Below, in pieces: positions 53,097-61,877 of a DNA stretch of 61,877 nt; within the stretch, counting starts at the first letter, position 1, and every line of letters starts with the position of its first letter. This stretch comes from an uncultured Bacilli bacterium (GTDB lineage: Bacteria; Bacillota_I; Bacilli_A; RF39; UBA660), in assembly GCA_934149325.1 (NCBI GenBank), contig CAKPEJ010000005.1, positions 1 to 61,877 on the forward strand, read 5' to 3'. Made by a program: the position numbers and the translations under genes. The notes under the pieces are model-generated. The model had not been told where the DNA came from and made no database searches. It worked only from the letters and a program-made list of their open reading frames with translations.

Positions 53097-56045
53097 ATGT
53101 ATTTAAAAGAAATTAAAGCAGTAGGATTTAAATCTTTTGCTGAAAAAATAGATATAGAATTTACAAGTGGTATATCAGGAATAGTTGGTCCAAATGGATC
53201 TGGAAAAAGTAATGTTGTAGATGCTGTTCGTTGGGTACTTGGGGAACAATCTGTTAAACAATTACGTGGATCAGGTTCTATGAGTGATGTTATATTTTCT
53301 GGTAGTAAAAGTAGAAAAGCTGCTAATTATGCTAGTGTAACATTAATATTTGATAATACTGATAAATATTTAAATATAGATTTTGATGAAGTTGCTATAA
53401 AAAGAACTATATATAAATCTGGTGAAAATGATTATTCAATTAATAATGAAAAATGCAGATTAAAAGATATATTAGAACTTTTAATGGATACAGGGGCTGG
53501 TAAAGAATCTTTTAATATAATTTCACAAGGTGATATAGGAAATATATTATCTAGTAAAGCAGAGGATAGAAGGGTTATTTTTGAAGATGCTGCTGGAGTA
53601 TTAAAATACAAAAAAAGAAAAGATGAAGCTTTAAGAAAATTATCTAAAACCCATGATAATTTAGACAGAGTAAATGATATTATAGAGGAACTTAAGGTAA
53701 ATGTTGAACCATTAAAAAAACAAAGTGAAAAGGCTAAAATATATAAAGAGGATAAAAAGAAACTAGAAAATGTTGAAATTGCTCTTATTGTAAATGATGT
53801 AGAAAAATATAACTTTGATTATAAATATAGTAAAGAAAAAGTTTCAACATTAACTGATAAAATAGCAAGTATGTTATCATCTTCTTCAAAAGAGCAAGCT
53901 CTTGTTGAACAAATAAAAAATAAAATTAATAAATTAAATAATGAAATATATCAAAAGCAACAAGATTTGATAGAAATATCTTCTAGATGTGAAAAACTTC
54001 AAGGAGAAAAAAATCTTATATCAGAAAGAAGTAAATATGACTCAAATGATGTTAAACTTCATGATAATATTCTATCTTTAAAAGAAAAGTTATTAGATGT
54101 TGATAAAGAAATATCATTAATTACAAATGAAATAACTATAAATGAAGATGATAATAAAAAAATAGGTGAAGAGTTAAATGAACTTATAATAAAACTTCAA
54201 AATTTTGATAAAGATAAATTTAAAATATCAAATGAATTAAATCAAAAGGTTAGAAAAATTACAGAATTAAAACATAAAAAAGAAGTATTAACAAATTCTA
54301 TAGATAATAATTCACTTCTACCATATGGAGTAAAAAACGTTTTAAATAATCCTAAATTAATTGGTATTCATGGAGCATTTGGGAAATTAATTGAATATGA
54401 AGAAAGATATTCACTTGCAATAGATGTTGCACTTTCATCAGCATCTTCATTTATAGTTTGTGATAACGAAAATAATGCAAAAGATGCTATTAATTATTTG
54501 AAACAAAACCATTTAGGTAGAGCAACATTTATGCCTTTAAGTGTAATTAAACCTAGAAATATTGATCAAGAAAATTATAATAAAATAAAAAATGAAGATA
54601 ATTTTATAGATGTAGCTGCTAATCTTATTAAATGTGATTCAAAATATAAATCTGTTACACTTAATTTGCTTGGAAATGTAATAATTGTAAAAGATATAGA
54701 TAGCGCTAATAAAATTGCTAAAGTTATAAGTAATAGATATAGAATAGTTACATTAGATGGAGAAGTAGTAAATACATCTGGTTCTATTACGGGTGGTAAT
54801 GTTCAAAATAAAAATAGTATTTTAAATGAAAAATATGAACTTGAAAATACTATTAAATTAATTAGTAAAGTACAAGATGAAATAAATGAACTTGAAAATA
54901 GAATAAATGAAATTGATGAATTGTTTAGTAATGTTGATGATAAAAAGAAAAGTTTATTAATAACTTCTAATTCTAATTTAGAAGTTATTAAAAATGAAAA
55001 AAATAGATTAAATGAGTTAAATGTAAAAAAAGAATTGATTTCTAAAGAACTTAATAATAATTTAAATGTTGTAAATAATGTATTAACTAATGAAGAAGAA
55101 GAAATATTAAATAAATATTATGAATCTTTAAAAGAAAAAGATAATAAAACTCTTGAAATAGAAGAAACTAAAAAAGAATTAGAAAATATAAAAGAAGAAC
55201 TTGCAAATAATGAATCTTTACTTAAAATAAATAATAGTGAATATAATAAATTAAATAATGAATTAAAAGAACATGAAATAAAAATAAATAGATTAGATGT
55301 AAAATTAGATAATTTACTTAATACATTATCTGAAGAATATTCTATATCATATGAATATGCAAAAGCTAATTATATTTTAGAAATGGAAATAGATGATGCT
55401 AGAGTTTTAGTTAGTAAATTAAAAAGTGAAATAAAAAGTTTAGGACCAGTAAATTTGGGATCTATAGAAGAATATGAAAGAGTATCCGAAAGATATGAAT
55501 TTTTAATTAAGCAAAAAGAAGATTTAATAAAAGCAGAAGATATGCTTCTTGAAATTATTAAAGAAATGGATGAAGTAATGAAAGAAAAATTCTCTGAAAC
55601 ATTTAAAATAATTCAAGAAGAATTTAAAAACACATTTAGAGAGTTGTTTGGCGGTGGTAATGCGGAATTAAAACTTACTGATCCAGATAATTTGCTTGAA
55701 ACAGGTATTGATATAGTTGCTCTTCCACCAGGAAAGAAACTACAACATATATCACTATTATCTGGTGGTGAAAAAACTTTAACAGCTATTTCATTATTAT
55801 TTGCAATATTAAAAACAAGACCAGTACCATTTTGTTTACTTGATGAAGTTGAAGCTGCTCTTGATGAAGTGAATGTTGATAATTTTGGTAAATTTTTGTC
55901 TACATTTAGAAATAAAACTCAATTTATAGTAATAACACATAAAAAGAAAACAATGGAGTATGCTGATGTACTTTATGGTATTACAATGCAAGAATCTGGT
56001 GTATCAAAACTTGTAAGTGTTAAGTTAGAAGAAATAAAAAATTAA
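53097..56045 (+). CDS. smc: Chromosome condensation protein SMC (short-armed)
   Basis: 982 residues from ATG 53097 (AGGA at 53083-53086), not the GTG at 53088. N-terminal head with Walker A GPNGSGKS (31-38) and GAGKESFNIISQGDI; coiled coil about 170-400; hinge about 408-570 (IHGAFGKLIEYEERYSLAID, GSITGGN); coiled coil about 575-810; C-terminal head with LSGGEK (888-893) and Walker B CLLDEVEAALDE. The ATPase loads onto and organises the chromosome with ScpAB. Bacillus SMC is 1186 residues, so each arm here is roughly 90 residues shorter while heads and hinge are complete. Neither rnc nor ftsY is adjacent. Confidence 0.95.
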   Translation: MYLKEIKAVGFKSFAEKIDIEFTSGISGIVGPNGSGKSNVVDAVRWVLGEQSVKQLRGSGSMSDVIFSGSKSRKAANYASVTLIFDNTDKYLNIDFDEVAIKRTIYKSGENDYSINNEKCRLKDILELLMDTGAGKESFNIISQGDIGNILSSKAEDRRVIFEDAAGVLKYKKRKDEALRKLSKTHDNLDRVNDIIEELKVNVEPLKKQSEKAKIYKEDKKKLENVEIALIVNDVEKYNFDYKYSKEKVSTLTDKIASMLSSSSKEQALVEQIKNKINKLNNEIYQKQQDLIEISSRCEKLQGEKNLISERSKYDSNDVKLHDNILSLKEKLLDVDKEISLITNEITINEDDNKKIGEELNELIIKLQNFDKDKFKISNELNQKVRKITELKHKKEVLTNSIDNNSLLPYGVKNVLNNPKLIGIHGAFGKLIEYEERYSLAIDVALSSASSFIVCDNENNAKDAINYLKQNHLGRATFMPLSVIKPRNIDQENYNKIKNEDNFIDVAANLIKCDSKYKSVTLNLLGNVIIVKDIDSANKIAKVISNRYRIVTLDGEVVNTSGSITGGNVQNKNSILNEKYELENTIKLISKVQDEINELENRINEIDELFSNVDDKKKSLLITSNSNLEVIKNEKNRLNELNVKKELISKELNNNLNVVNNVLTNEEEEILNKYYESLKEKDNKTLEIEETKKELENIKEELANNESLLKINNSEYNKLNNELKEHEIKINRLDVKLDNLLNTLSEEYSISYEYAKANYILEMEIDDARVLVSKLKSEIKSLGPVNLGSIEEYERVSERYEFLIKQKEDLIKAEDMLLEIIKEMDEVMKEKFSETFKIIQEEFKNTFRELFGGGNAELKLTDPDNLLETGIDIVALPPGKKLQHISLLSGGEKTLTAISLLFAILKTRPVPFCLLDEVEAALDEVNVDNFGKFLSTFRNKTQFIVITHKKKTMEYADVLYGITMQESGVSKLVSVKLEEIKN

Positions 56046-56076
56046 AATATTTAAGAAAAAACTTAAATATTTTTTT
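56044..56076 (+). terminator. Terminator of smc, starting in the stop codon
   Basis: AAAATATTTAAG (56044-56055) / CTTAAATATTTT (56062-56073) with A6 loop, then T. Confidence 0.85.
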
Positions 56077-56268
56077 GTGCTTTAAAACTATATTTTTAGA
56101 CAAAATAAAAGAAAGTTTACTAAAACATTATAAAAAGGAATACATAATATAAAAAATCTAAAATAGGCCTATATAAAGAGCAATAAAAAGAAATTTTTTT
56201 GTTAAAATTTAGAAAAAATAATTGTGCCTTTAAAAACTTATATTCCATTATAAAATAAAGAAAAACTA
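56077..56268 (+). other. AT-rich gap before the giant gene
   Basis: I see no gene here. The only clear symmetry is the 10-bp palindrome ATAGGCCTAT at 56163-56172. Confidence 0.4.
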
Positions 56269-56298
56269 TTGATTTTATAGTATAAAAAATGGTATAAT
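56269..56298 (+). promoter_or_regulatory. Promoter of the giant repeat gene
   Basis: TTGATT (56269-56274), 18-base spacer, TATAAT (56293-56298) with a TG extension at 56290-56291. GGAGAAAGG follows at 56321-56329. Confidence 0.7.
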
Positions 56299-56333
56299 AA
56301 AGTCATAATAAAGAACTATAGGAGAAAGGTAAT

Positions 56334-59300
56334 ATGAAACTAAATAAATTAGGTAAAAGAATTAGTTTTATATTTATAATGTTAGTTATTTCACTAACAC
56401 TTTTTCTAGTTAATAAAAATATAAATGTTAAAGCTGAAGAAGTCGAAACTAAAGTTGAATATAGCTTTGATTATACTGGCGGTGAACAAACATTTATTGT
56501 TCCAACAACTGGAAAATATAAAATTGAATTATGGGGAGCACAAGGTTATAGTAGTAAAAGTAAAGGTGCATATACATATGGTGAAATAAAATTAAACAAA
56601 AATGATAAATTTTATATTTATGTTGGCCAAGGAAATTATTCTTCTAAAAATAGTACATCATTTAATGGTGGAACTGGAACTTCAAATGGTTACTCTGGAG
56701 GAGGGGCAACAGATATAAGGCTACAGACTGGTGATACATGGAAAACATTTGAATCTTTAAAATCAAGAATAATGGTTGCTGCTGGTAGTGGATCAGGTTC
56801 AGGTAATTCAACCGTAAATCTTGGATATGGTGGTATTTTAACTGGATCAGATGGTAATGGTTCAAAAGGTGGAACACAAACATCAGCTGGTAAAGGATCT
56901 TATTTAACTGCCGGATTCGGATATTCAAACGGTGGATGCTCAGGAGGTAATGGATATTATGCTGGAGGTGGCGCATCATGTTCTTCAGGAGCTGGAGGAG
57001 GTTCGTCATATATTTCAGGATATGAAGGTTGCGATTCAATAAGTGAAAGTTCAACAGAAAATAATATAGTACATACAGGACAAAGTATACATTATTCAAA
57101 ACTGTTTTTTTCAAATTCTAAAATAATTGCTGGAAATGAAGAAATGCCAACACATGATGGAACAAGTACAATGATCGGAAATGCAGGAAATGGGTATGCA
57201 AAAATAACATTAATTTCTGTTTCAAACGATAATAAGTTAAATACACTAATAAGCAATTATGGAAACTTGAGTCCAGCGTTTGATTCTACAATAGAAGAAT
57301 ATACATTAACACTAGATAAATATACAAGTTTATTTACTTTGTCAGGAGAATTATCTGATGAAAATGCAGAAGTAATTGGGCTTGGAAAATATAAAATAGA
57401 TGCAGGTGAAACAAAAAAAATAAATATAGTTGTAACAGCAGTATCTGGAGATATAAAAACATATACAATAAATGTAACGCGTGAGTCATTAAATCCAGGT
57501 GAACATACAAGTAAATTATCAAAATTAGATGTAGTAGGATATGAAGATAAAATAAATCCGGAATTCCATCCATTAACAAATGAATACGACTTGGAAATAT
57601 CTTCAACAGAGGTTGATGTAAATATTATTACAGAAACGTTTGATGAAGAGGCAATAGTAACAATAACAGGTAATAAATATATAATAAATGATTCTGGAGT
57701 AATAACAATAACAGTAACAGAACCACATTCTGAAGATACAATATACACAATAAATTATACCAAGGTAGATGTAGAATCAAAATATGATTTCGAATACACT
57801 GGAGATACACAAGAATTTGTAGCTCCAGTAACAGGTATATATAAAATTGAATCGTGGGGAGCCCAAGGTGGATATTCAATGGCCAATGGTTCAATAGGAG
57901 CCCAAGGTGGATTAGGTGGATATTCATCTGGGCAAATAAACTTAAATAAAAAAGACAAATTATATATATATGTAGGACAAAAAGGTACTGATGCCGTTGC
58001 GAAACAAAATTCAAAAGCATCATATAATGGTGGTGGACTTGGAACATGGGATAATAATGATGATGAAGCAGCAGGAGCCGGAGGAGGTGCAACTGATATA
58101 AGACTTTCTTCTGGAGAATGGAATGATTCAACATCATTAGCATCAAGAATAATGGTAGCAGGAGCCGGAGGAGGTGCATCATATAAAACAACAGGTGGTT
58201 ATGCTGGCGGATTAGTTGCAGGTGCGACAAATCCAGCGACAAAAGGTGGGACTCAGACTACAGGTTATAAATTTGGAATGGGTCAAGATGGATATGGAAC
58301 AGGAGATTCTGATGGTGTTGGTGGAGCTGGAAGTGGTTATTACGGAGGAACAGCAAGCAATACATCAAATGAAAAAGAATCGGGAGCTGGCGGTTCATCA
58401 TACATATCAGGATATTTAGGATGTGTAGCAATCACAAGTGAAGAAGATACAACTCCAAAATCAGGATGTACAGATGGAACAGAAGATGTAACATGTTCAT
58501 ATCACTATTCAGGAAAAGTATTTACTGATGCAGTAATGAAATCAGGAAATGAAGAAATGCCAACCCATGATGGAACAGATGTAATGACAGGAAATATAGA
58601 AAATGGATATGCAAAAATTAGTTTAGTTTCTATTAATTCAAAAGATAACTATTTAAGTTCATTATTAAGTAATTATGGAAACTTGAATCCAGTGTTTGAT
58701 TCTACAATAGAAGAATATACATTAACACTAGATAAATATACAAGTTCATTTACTTTGTCAGGAGAATTATCAGATAAAAAATCTAGTGTGATTGGATTAG
58801 ATACATACAAAATAGATAACGGAGAAACAAAAAATATAGACATAGTTGTAACAAGCGAATCAGGAGATATAAGGACATATACTATAACAGCAACAAGAGA
58901 AGATTTTGAAAATAATGAACATACAAGTAAATTAAAAAGTTTAAAATTTGATGGATATGAAACAAATTTAAATCCAGAATTTTATCCACTTACAGTTGAG
59001 TATTCACTAATAATTCCAAAAATTGAAGTAACTTTACCAATTGAATTTGAAACATTTGATAGTGAAGCAACAGTAAAAATAGATGGAAATAAACATATGG
59101 TAACAGATACTGGAACAATAATTATAACAGTAACAGAACCACACTCAGAAGATACAATTTATAAGATAAATTATACAAAAGATAATGATATAGTTAATGA
59201 AGTTAATTTTGATTATACTGGAAATGTTCAAACTTATGTAGTGCCATTTACTGGATATTATAAGTTAGAAACTTGGGGAGCCCAAGGTGGTACAAATCCA

Positions 59301-61877
59301 CAAAATTCTTCTTTAGGAGGAACAGGTGGATATTCAGTAGGTGTATATAATGCCAATAAAAATGATAAGTTATATGTATATGTAGGTGAACAAGGTAAAA
59401 GTTTAAATGCTGCTAATTCACAATATGGTGGATGGAATGGCGGTGGTGGTATAACTACAACTACCTTCGAATCAACATATGATAAATATAATGGAACAGG
59501 TGGAGGAGCTACAGACATTGCTACTGTATACTCAGATGTAACAAAAAATTCTACAACACTAAGATATGAAAGAACTTTAGAATCATACAATTCAAGAATA
59601 ATAGTTGCTGGAGCCGGAGGTGGCGGTGGTGACTTATATTGGACTAAAAAAGTAACTGGTGGTGTTGGTGGAGGACTTACTGGTGGTTCTTATGGTGGAA
59701 CTCAAACTGGTATAACAGCACCTTTAGGAACAGGAATAAAAGCCCCAGCTGATTTAGGAGTTGGTGGAACAGCAAGCGGTGTAAAAAGAGCTTGTTCGGT
59801 AGCCGGTGGTGGAGCTGGTTACTATGGTGGATCACACAGCCAAGCATGGGGAAGTGCTGCGAACACAAAACCATCAGGTGGTGGATCAGGATATATTGGC
59901 GGTGTTGAAAGTTTAACAATTTCAAATGTTGAAATTGAATCAAAAACTATTTCTGGAAGTGGCACTATTCCAACACATGATGGAACAAGTACAATGACAG
60001 GAAATACAGGTAATGGATATGCAAAAATCACACCAATAATATTAAATAAGGATAATTATTTAAGTTTATTAGAATCAACTTATGGCGTTTTAAGTCCAGC
60101 ATTTGATTCAAAAGTAGAAGAATATACATTGACTCTAGATAAATATACAAGTTCATTTACTTTGTCAGGAAAATTATCTGATGAAAATGCAAACGTTATT
60201 GGTTTAGGTAAATATGAGATAAAAAACGGAGAAACAAAAAATATAGAAATTGTAGTAACAAGTGAATTTGGAGAAAACAGAACATATTTAGTTAAAGCAA
60301 CAAGAGAAAATTTTGAAAATGGTGAACATACAAGTAAATTATCAAAATTAGATATAGAGAGATATGATGGAAAAATAAATCCAGATTTTAATCCATTAGT
60401 TGAAAATTATACAATAAAATTATTACCAAATGAACTTGAATTGAATATAAATGCTGAAGCATTCGATGAAGAAGCAAAAGTAACAATAACAGGTAATAAA
60501 TATATAACGAATGATGCTGGAGTAATAACTATAACGGTAACAGAACCACATTCTGAAGATACAATTTATAATATAAATTATACAAAAGATGGAGAAGTTA
60601 CCTCATATGAATTTGATTATACAGGAGAATATCAAACGTTCACCTCACCAGAAACAGGAAGATATAAAGTTGAATTATGGGGAGCTGGTGGCGGAAAAGT
60701 ATTCGCAACATATATATCAAGTTATGAATCTCAAAAAGATGATCATGGAAAAGGAGCTTATACAAAAGGTGATATTAATTTACAAAAGGGTGATAAATTA
60801 TATGTATATGTTGGAGAAAGCGGAGTAACTCCAACCTCATTAACATCAACTGTTCATGGTGGATGGAACGGTGGTGGAACATCACTTGTTTCAATTGATA
60901 ATGATGATTTTGGTGGAACAGGTGGAGGAGCTACAGATATAAGATTAGTTCCAACAACTGAAAAGAATATATGGAATGAATTTGATTCATTAAAATCAAG
61001 AATAATGGTTGCTGGAGCCGGAGGTGGTTCTCATGTTGGTAGAAACACAAATTATACAGAAGGAATGAATGCAGGTGGTTTAGCTGTTTCAGGTAAGTTA
61101 ACAAACTGGAATACTACATGGACACCAGTAGTAAATCAAACAGCAGGATATAAATTTGGAGTTGGTGCAGATGGCATAAAAGCTTATCTTTCTGGTGCCG
61201 GAGGCGGCGGTGGATATTATGGTGGTGTAGAAAAAAATAATCCAGATGATTCAGGAAAATCATCTGGTGGATCATCATACATATCAGGTCATACTGGAAG
61301 TAATTCGATAAGTGAAACTTCAACAGAAAATAGTATAATTCATACAGGTAATTCAACTCATTATTCAAATAAAGTATTTACAGATACAATTATGGTTGAT
61401 GGAACAGGTTATAATTGGACAACAGCAAGAACTTCAAAAACAGGAATGCCAACACATGATGGAACAACTGTAATGACAGGAAATACAGGTAATGGATATG
61501 CAAAGATCACCCCAATACTATTAAGTAAAGATAATTACTTGACGAATTTGTTAGTAAGTAAAGAAGGAAAATATTACGAAATAGACTTTGATCCAACAAA
61601 AGAAGAATATAGGTTACAAGTAGGAGTAGATGAAACTAAGATAAAAATAGAGGCACGTCCAAGTAGTGATTTGGCTAAAGTAGAAGGCCTAGGCGAAAAA
61701 GAGGTACTAGCGGGAACAAATACATATGAGATATTAGTAACAAGTGAATCAAGAGAAATAAGAACATATAAAGTAGTAGTAGAAAGGCCGGCAAGCACAA
61801 TAAGTACAGCAAAAAATATAGAGATAACAGGACTAGTGCCAAGTATATGTGAAAGAGGAAGAGAATATTGCGCATTA
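56334..61877 (+). CDS. Giant secreted protein with repeated glycine-rich and cadherin-like domains, 3' end beyond window
   Basis: The frame runs 1848 codons from ATG 56334 to the last base with no stop. A signal peptide (1-34, ending VKA) is followed by units of one ALK/LTK-type glycine-rich domain plus two cadherin-like beta-sandwich domains. Glycine-rich domains: about 41-295, 481-765, 956-1235, 1423-1726, each with FDYTG, W-GA-GG, GGGATDI, SRI-VA-G and MPTHDGT-like elements. Cadherin-like pairs: about 302-478, 771-949, 1241-1419 and from 1733, with EEYTLTLDKYTS and VTEPHSEDTIY. A Cys pair appears near the visible end (CERGREYC). An anchor would lie downstream. It is probably a surface adhesin or matrix protein; ligand unknown. 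All minus-strand frames here are shadows. Confidence 0.9.
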   Translation, partial: MKLNKLGKRISFIFIMLVISLTLFLVNKNINVKAEEVETKVEYSFDYTGGEQTFIVPTTGKYKIELWGAQGYSSKSKGAYTYGEIKLNKNDKFYIYVGQGNYSSKNSTSFNGGTGTSNGYSGGGATDIRLQTGDTWKTFESLKSRIMVAAGSGSGSGNSTVNLGYGGILTGSDGNGSKGGTQTSAGKGSYLTAGFGYSNGGCSGGNGYYAGGGASCSSGAGGGSSYISGYEGCDSISESSTENNIVHTGQSIHYSKLFFSNSKIIAGNEEMPTHDGTSTMIGNAGNGYAKITLISVSNDNKLNTLISNYGNLSPAFDSTIEEYTLTLDKYTSLFTLSGELSDENAEVIGLGKYKIDAGETKKINIVVTAVSGDIKTYTINVTRESLNPGEHTSKLSKLDVVGYEDKINPEFHPLTNEYDLEISSTEVDVNIITETFDEEAIVTITGNKYIINDSGVITITVTEPHSEDTIYTINYTKVDVESKYDFEYTGDTQEFVAPVTGIYKIESWGAQGGYSMANGSIGAQGGLGGYSSGQINLNKKDKLYIYVGQKGTDAVAKQNSKASYNGGGLGTWDNNDDEAAGAGGGATDIRLSSGEWNDSTSLASRIMVAGAGGGASYKTTGGYAGGLVAGATNPATKGGTQTTGYKFGMGQDGYGTGDSDGVGGAGSGYYGGTASNTSNEKESGAGGSSYISGYLGCVAITSEEDTTPKSGCTDGTEDVTCSYHYSGKVFTDAVMKSGNEEMPTHDGTDVMTGNIENGYAKISLVSINSKDNYLSSLLSNYGNLNPVFDSTIEEYTLTLDKYTSSFTLSGELSDKKSSVIGLDTYKIDNGETKNIDIVVTSESGDIRTYTITATREDFENNEHTSKLKSLKFDGYETNLNPEFYPLTVEYSLIIPKIEVTLPIEFETFDSEATVKIDGNKHMVTDTGTIIITVTEPHSEDTIYKINYTKDNDIVNEVNFDYTGNVQTYVVPFTGYYKLETWGAQGGTNPQNSSLGGTGGYSVGVYNANKNDKLYVYVGEQGKSLNAANSQYGGWNGGGGITTTTFESTYDKYNGTGGGATDIATVYSDVTKNSTTLRYERTLESYNSRIIVAGAGGGGGDLYWTKKVTGGVGGGLTGGSYGGTQTGITAPLGTGIKAPADLGVGGTASGVKRACSVAGGGAGYYGGSHSQAWGSAANTKPSGGGSGYIGGVESLTISNVEIESKTISGSGTIPTHDGTSTMTGNTGNGYAKITPIILNKDNYLSLLESTYGVLSPAFDSKVEEYTLTLDKYTSSFTLSGKLSDENANVIGLGKYEIKNGETKNIEIVVTSEFGENRTYLVKATRENFENGEHTSKLSKLDIERYDGKINPDFNPLVENYTIKLLPNELELNINAEAFDEEAKVTITGNKYITNDAGVITITVTEPHSEDTIYNINYTKDGEVTSYEFDYTGEYQTFTSPETGRYKVELWGAGGGKVFATYISSYESQKDDHGKGAYTKGDINLQKGDKLYVYVGESGVTPTSLTSTVHGGWNGGGTSLVSIDNDDFGGTGGGATDIRLVPTTEKNIWNEFDSLKSRIMVAGAGGGSHVGRNTNYTEGMNAGGLAVSGKLTNWNTTWTPVVNQTAGYKFGVGADGIKAYLSGAGGGGGYYGGVEKNNPDDSGKSSGGSSYISGHTGSNSISETSTENSIIHTGNSTHYSNKVFTDTIMVDGTGYNWTTARTSKTGMPTHDGTTVMTGNTGNGYAKITPILLSKDNYLTNLLVSKEGKYYEIDFDPTKEEYRLQVGVDETKIKIEARPSSDLAKVEGLGEKEVLAGTNTYEILVTSESREIRTYKVVVERPASTISTAKNIEITGLVPSICERGREYCAL
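56454..61780 (+). repeat. Four tandem about 1.4-kb repeat units in the giant gene
   Basis: Recurrent DNA anchors mark the period. The segment encoding MPTHDGT/GNGYAKI starts near 57147, 58558, 59969 and 61447, so spacings are about 1411, 1411 and 1478 bases. The segment encoding EEYTLTLDKYTS recurs at about 57295, 58705 and 60118. Stretches within the cadherin-like parts are nearly identical, while the glycine-rich parts vary more. Confidence 0.85.

Noticed and set aside
56662..61875. Many long Leu/His-rich minus-strand frames (for example 57628-58242) and short + frames at 58216 and 60589
   Set aside because: They lie wholly inside the 1848-codon + strand gene, have no ribosome binding sites, and their composition (poly Leu, His, Tyr) is the complement of Gly/Thr/Asn codons.
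1..61877. Mycoplasma-type genetic code
   Set aside because: TGA ends prkC, rsgA and the second deacetylase at the expected family lengths, and tryptophan positions use TGG.
1..61877. CRISPR arrays, tRNA or rRNA genes, insertion sequences, integrases, attachment sites
   Set aside because: No regularly spaced short repeats, cloverleaf with CCA-region features, transposase motif or terminal inverted repeats were seen on reading the window.

Overview
This window looks like chromosome from a very AT-rich, low-G+C Gram-positive bacterium, probably an uncultured gut member of the Bacilli close to the Mollicutes (an RF39- or Erysipelotrichia-like lineage). The evidence is strong AGGAGG-type ribosome binding sites, TGA used as a stop (prkC, rsgA and others) with tryptophan written TGG, a T-box leader, Bacillus-type gene strings (rlmN-prpC-prkC-rsgA, nusB-xseA-xseB, sepF/divIVA), lipoteichoic-acid synthase, LCP and PASTA-kinase genes. 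The lineage call is inference. All genes but two read on the + strand. No tRNA, rRNA, CRISPR array, insertion sequence or integrase was seen. No gene-free stretch exceeds 300 bases.

Layout. 1-5.8 kb is an accessory-looking block: a truncated unknown gene, a small unknown gene, an SF2 helicase with three 237-bp helicase-associated repeats, an unknown protein with a C-terminal Cys cluster, then an HExxH protein next to a kinase-fold protein. 5.8-14.1 kb holds single-gene units: M29 aminopeptidase, a small leucine-rich-repeat protein, an Fe/Mn superoxide dismutase, a YlmH-like S4 protein, a membrane-anchored GH5 glycosidase, a large membrane-anchored unknown, and an ABC-F ATPase in which one whole ATP site looks degenerate. 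14.2-23.3 kb is an envelope/signalling block: DUF1292, two unknowns, a solute-binding/GGDEF protein, YihY, LtaS, an unknown and an elaborate LCP protein. 23.4-27.2 kb has pyruvate kinase, four small unknowns or partners and a GDPD phosphodiesterase. 27.2-37.6 kb is core: cdsA-rseP-fmt, rlmN-prpC-prkC-rsgA and nusB-xseA-xseB. 37.6-47.3 kb has a SpoIVB peptidase, CorA, CysE, SepF, DivIVA, a T-box leader in front of a cation/Ca exchanger and ileS, a polysaccharide deacetylase and rubrerythrin. 47.3-49.4 kb is the only minus-strand pair (glycosyltransferase and polytopic membrane protein). 49.5-53 kb has a coiled-coil membrane protein overlapping a second deacetylase, and a 701-residue orphan. Then come a short-armed SMC (53.1-56.0 kb) and, from 56.3 kb to the window edge, one uninterrupted reading frame of 1848 codons: a secreted protein built from four tandem glycine-rich plus cadherin-like units that continues beyond the window.

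How it fits together. Much of the window builds or senses the cell envelope: phospholipid precursor (CdsA), lipoteichoic acid (LtaS, a glycolipid-type glycosyltransferase, GDPD), wall-polymer attachment (LCP), peptidoglycan modification (two NodB proteins), wall-stress Ser/Thr signalling (PrkC/PrpC), intramembrane proteolysis (RseP) and division (SepF, DivIVA). The giant repeat protein is probably a surface adhesin or matrix protein. Genes are packed tightly, and at about eleven places the intrinsic terminator hairpin starts in, or encloses, the stop codon.
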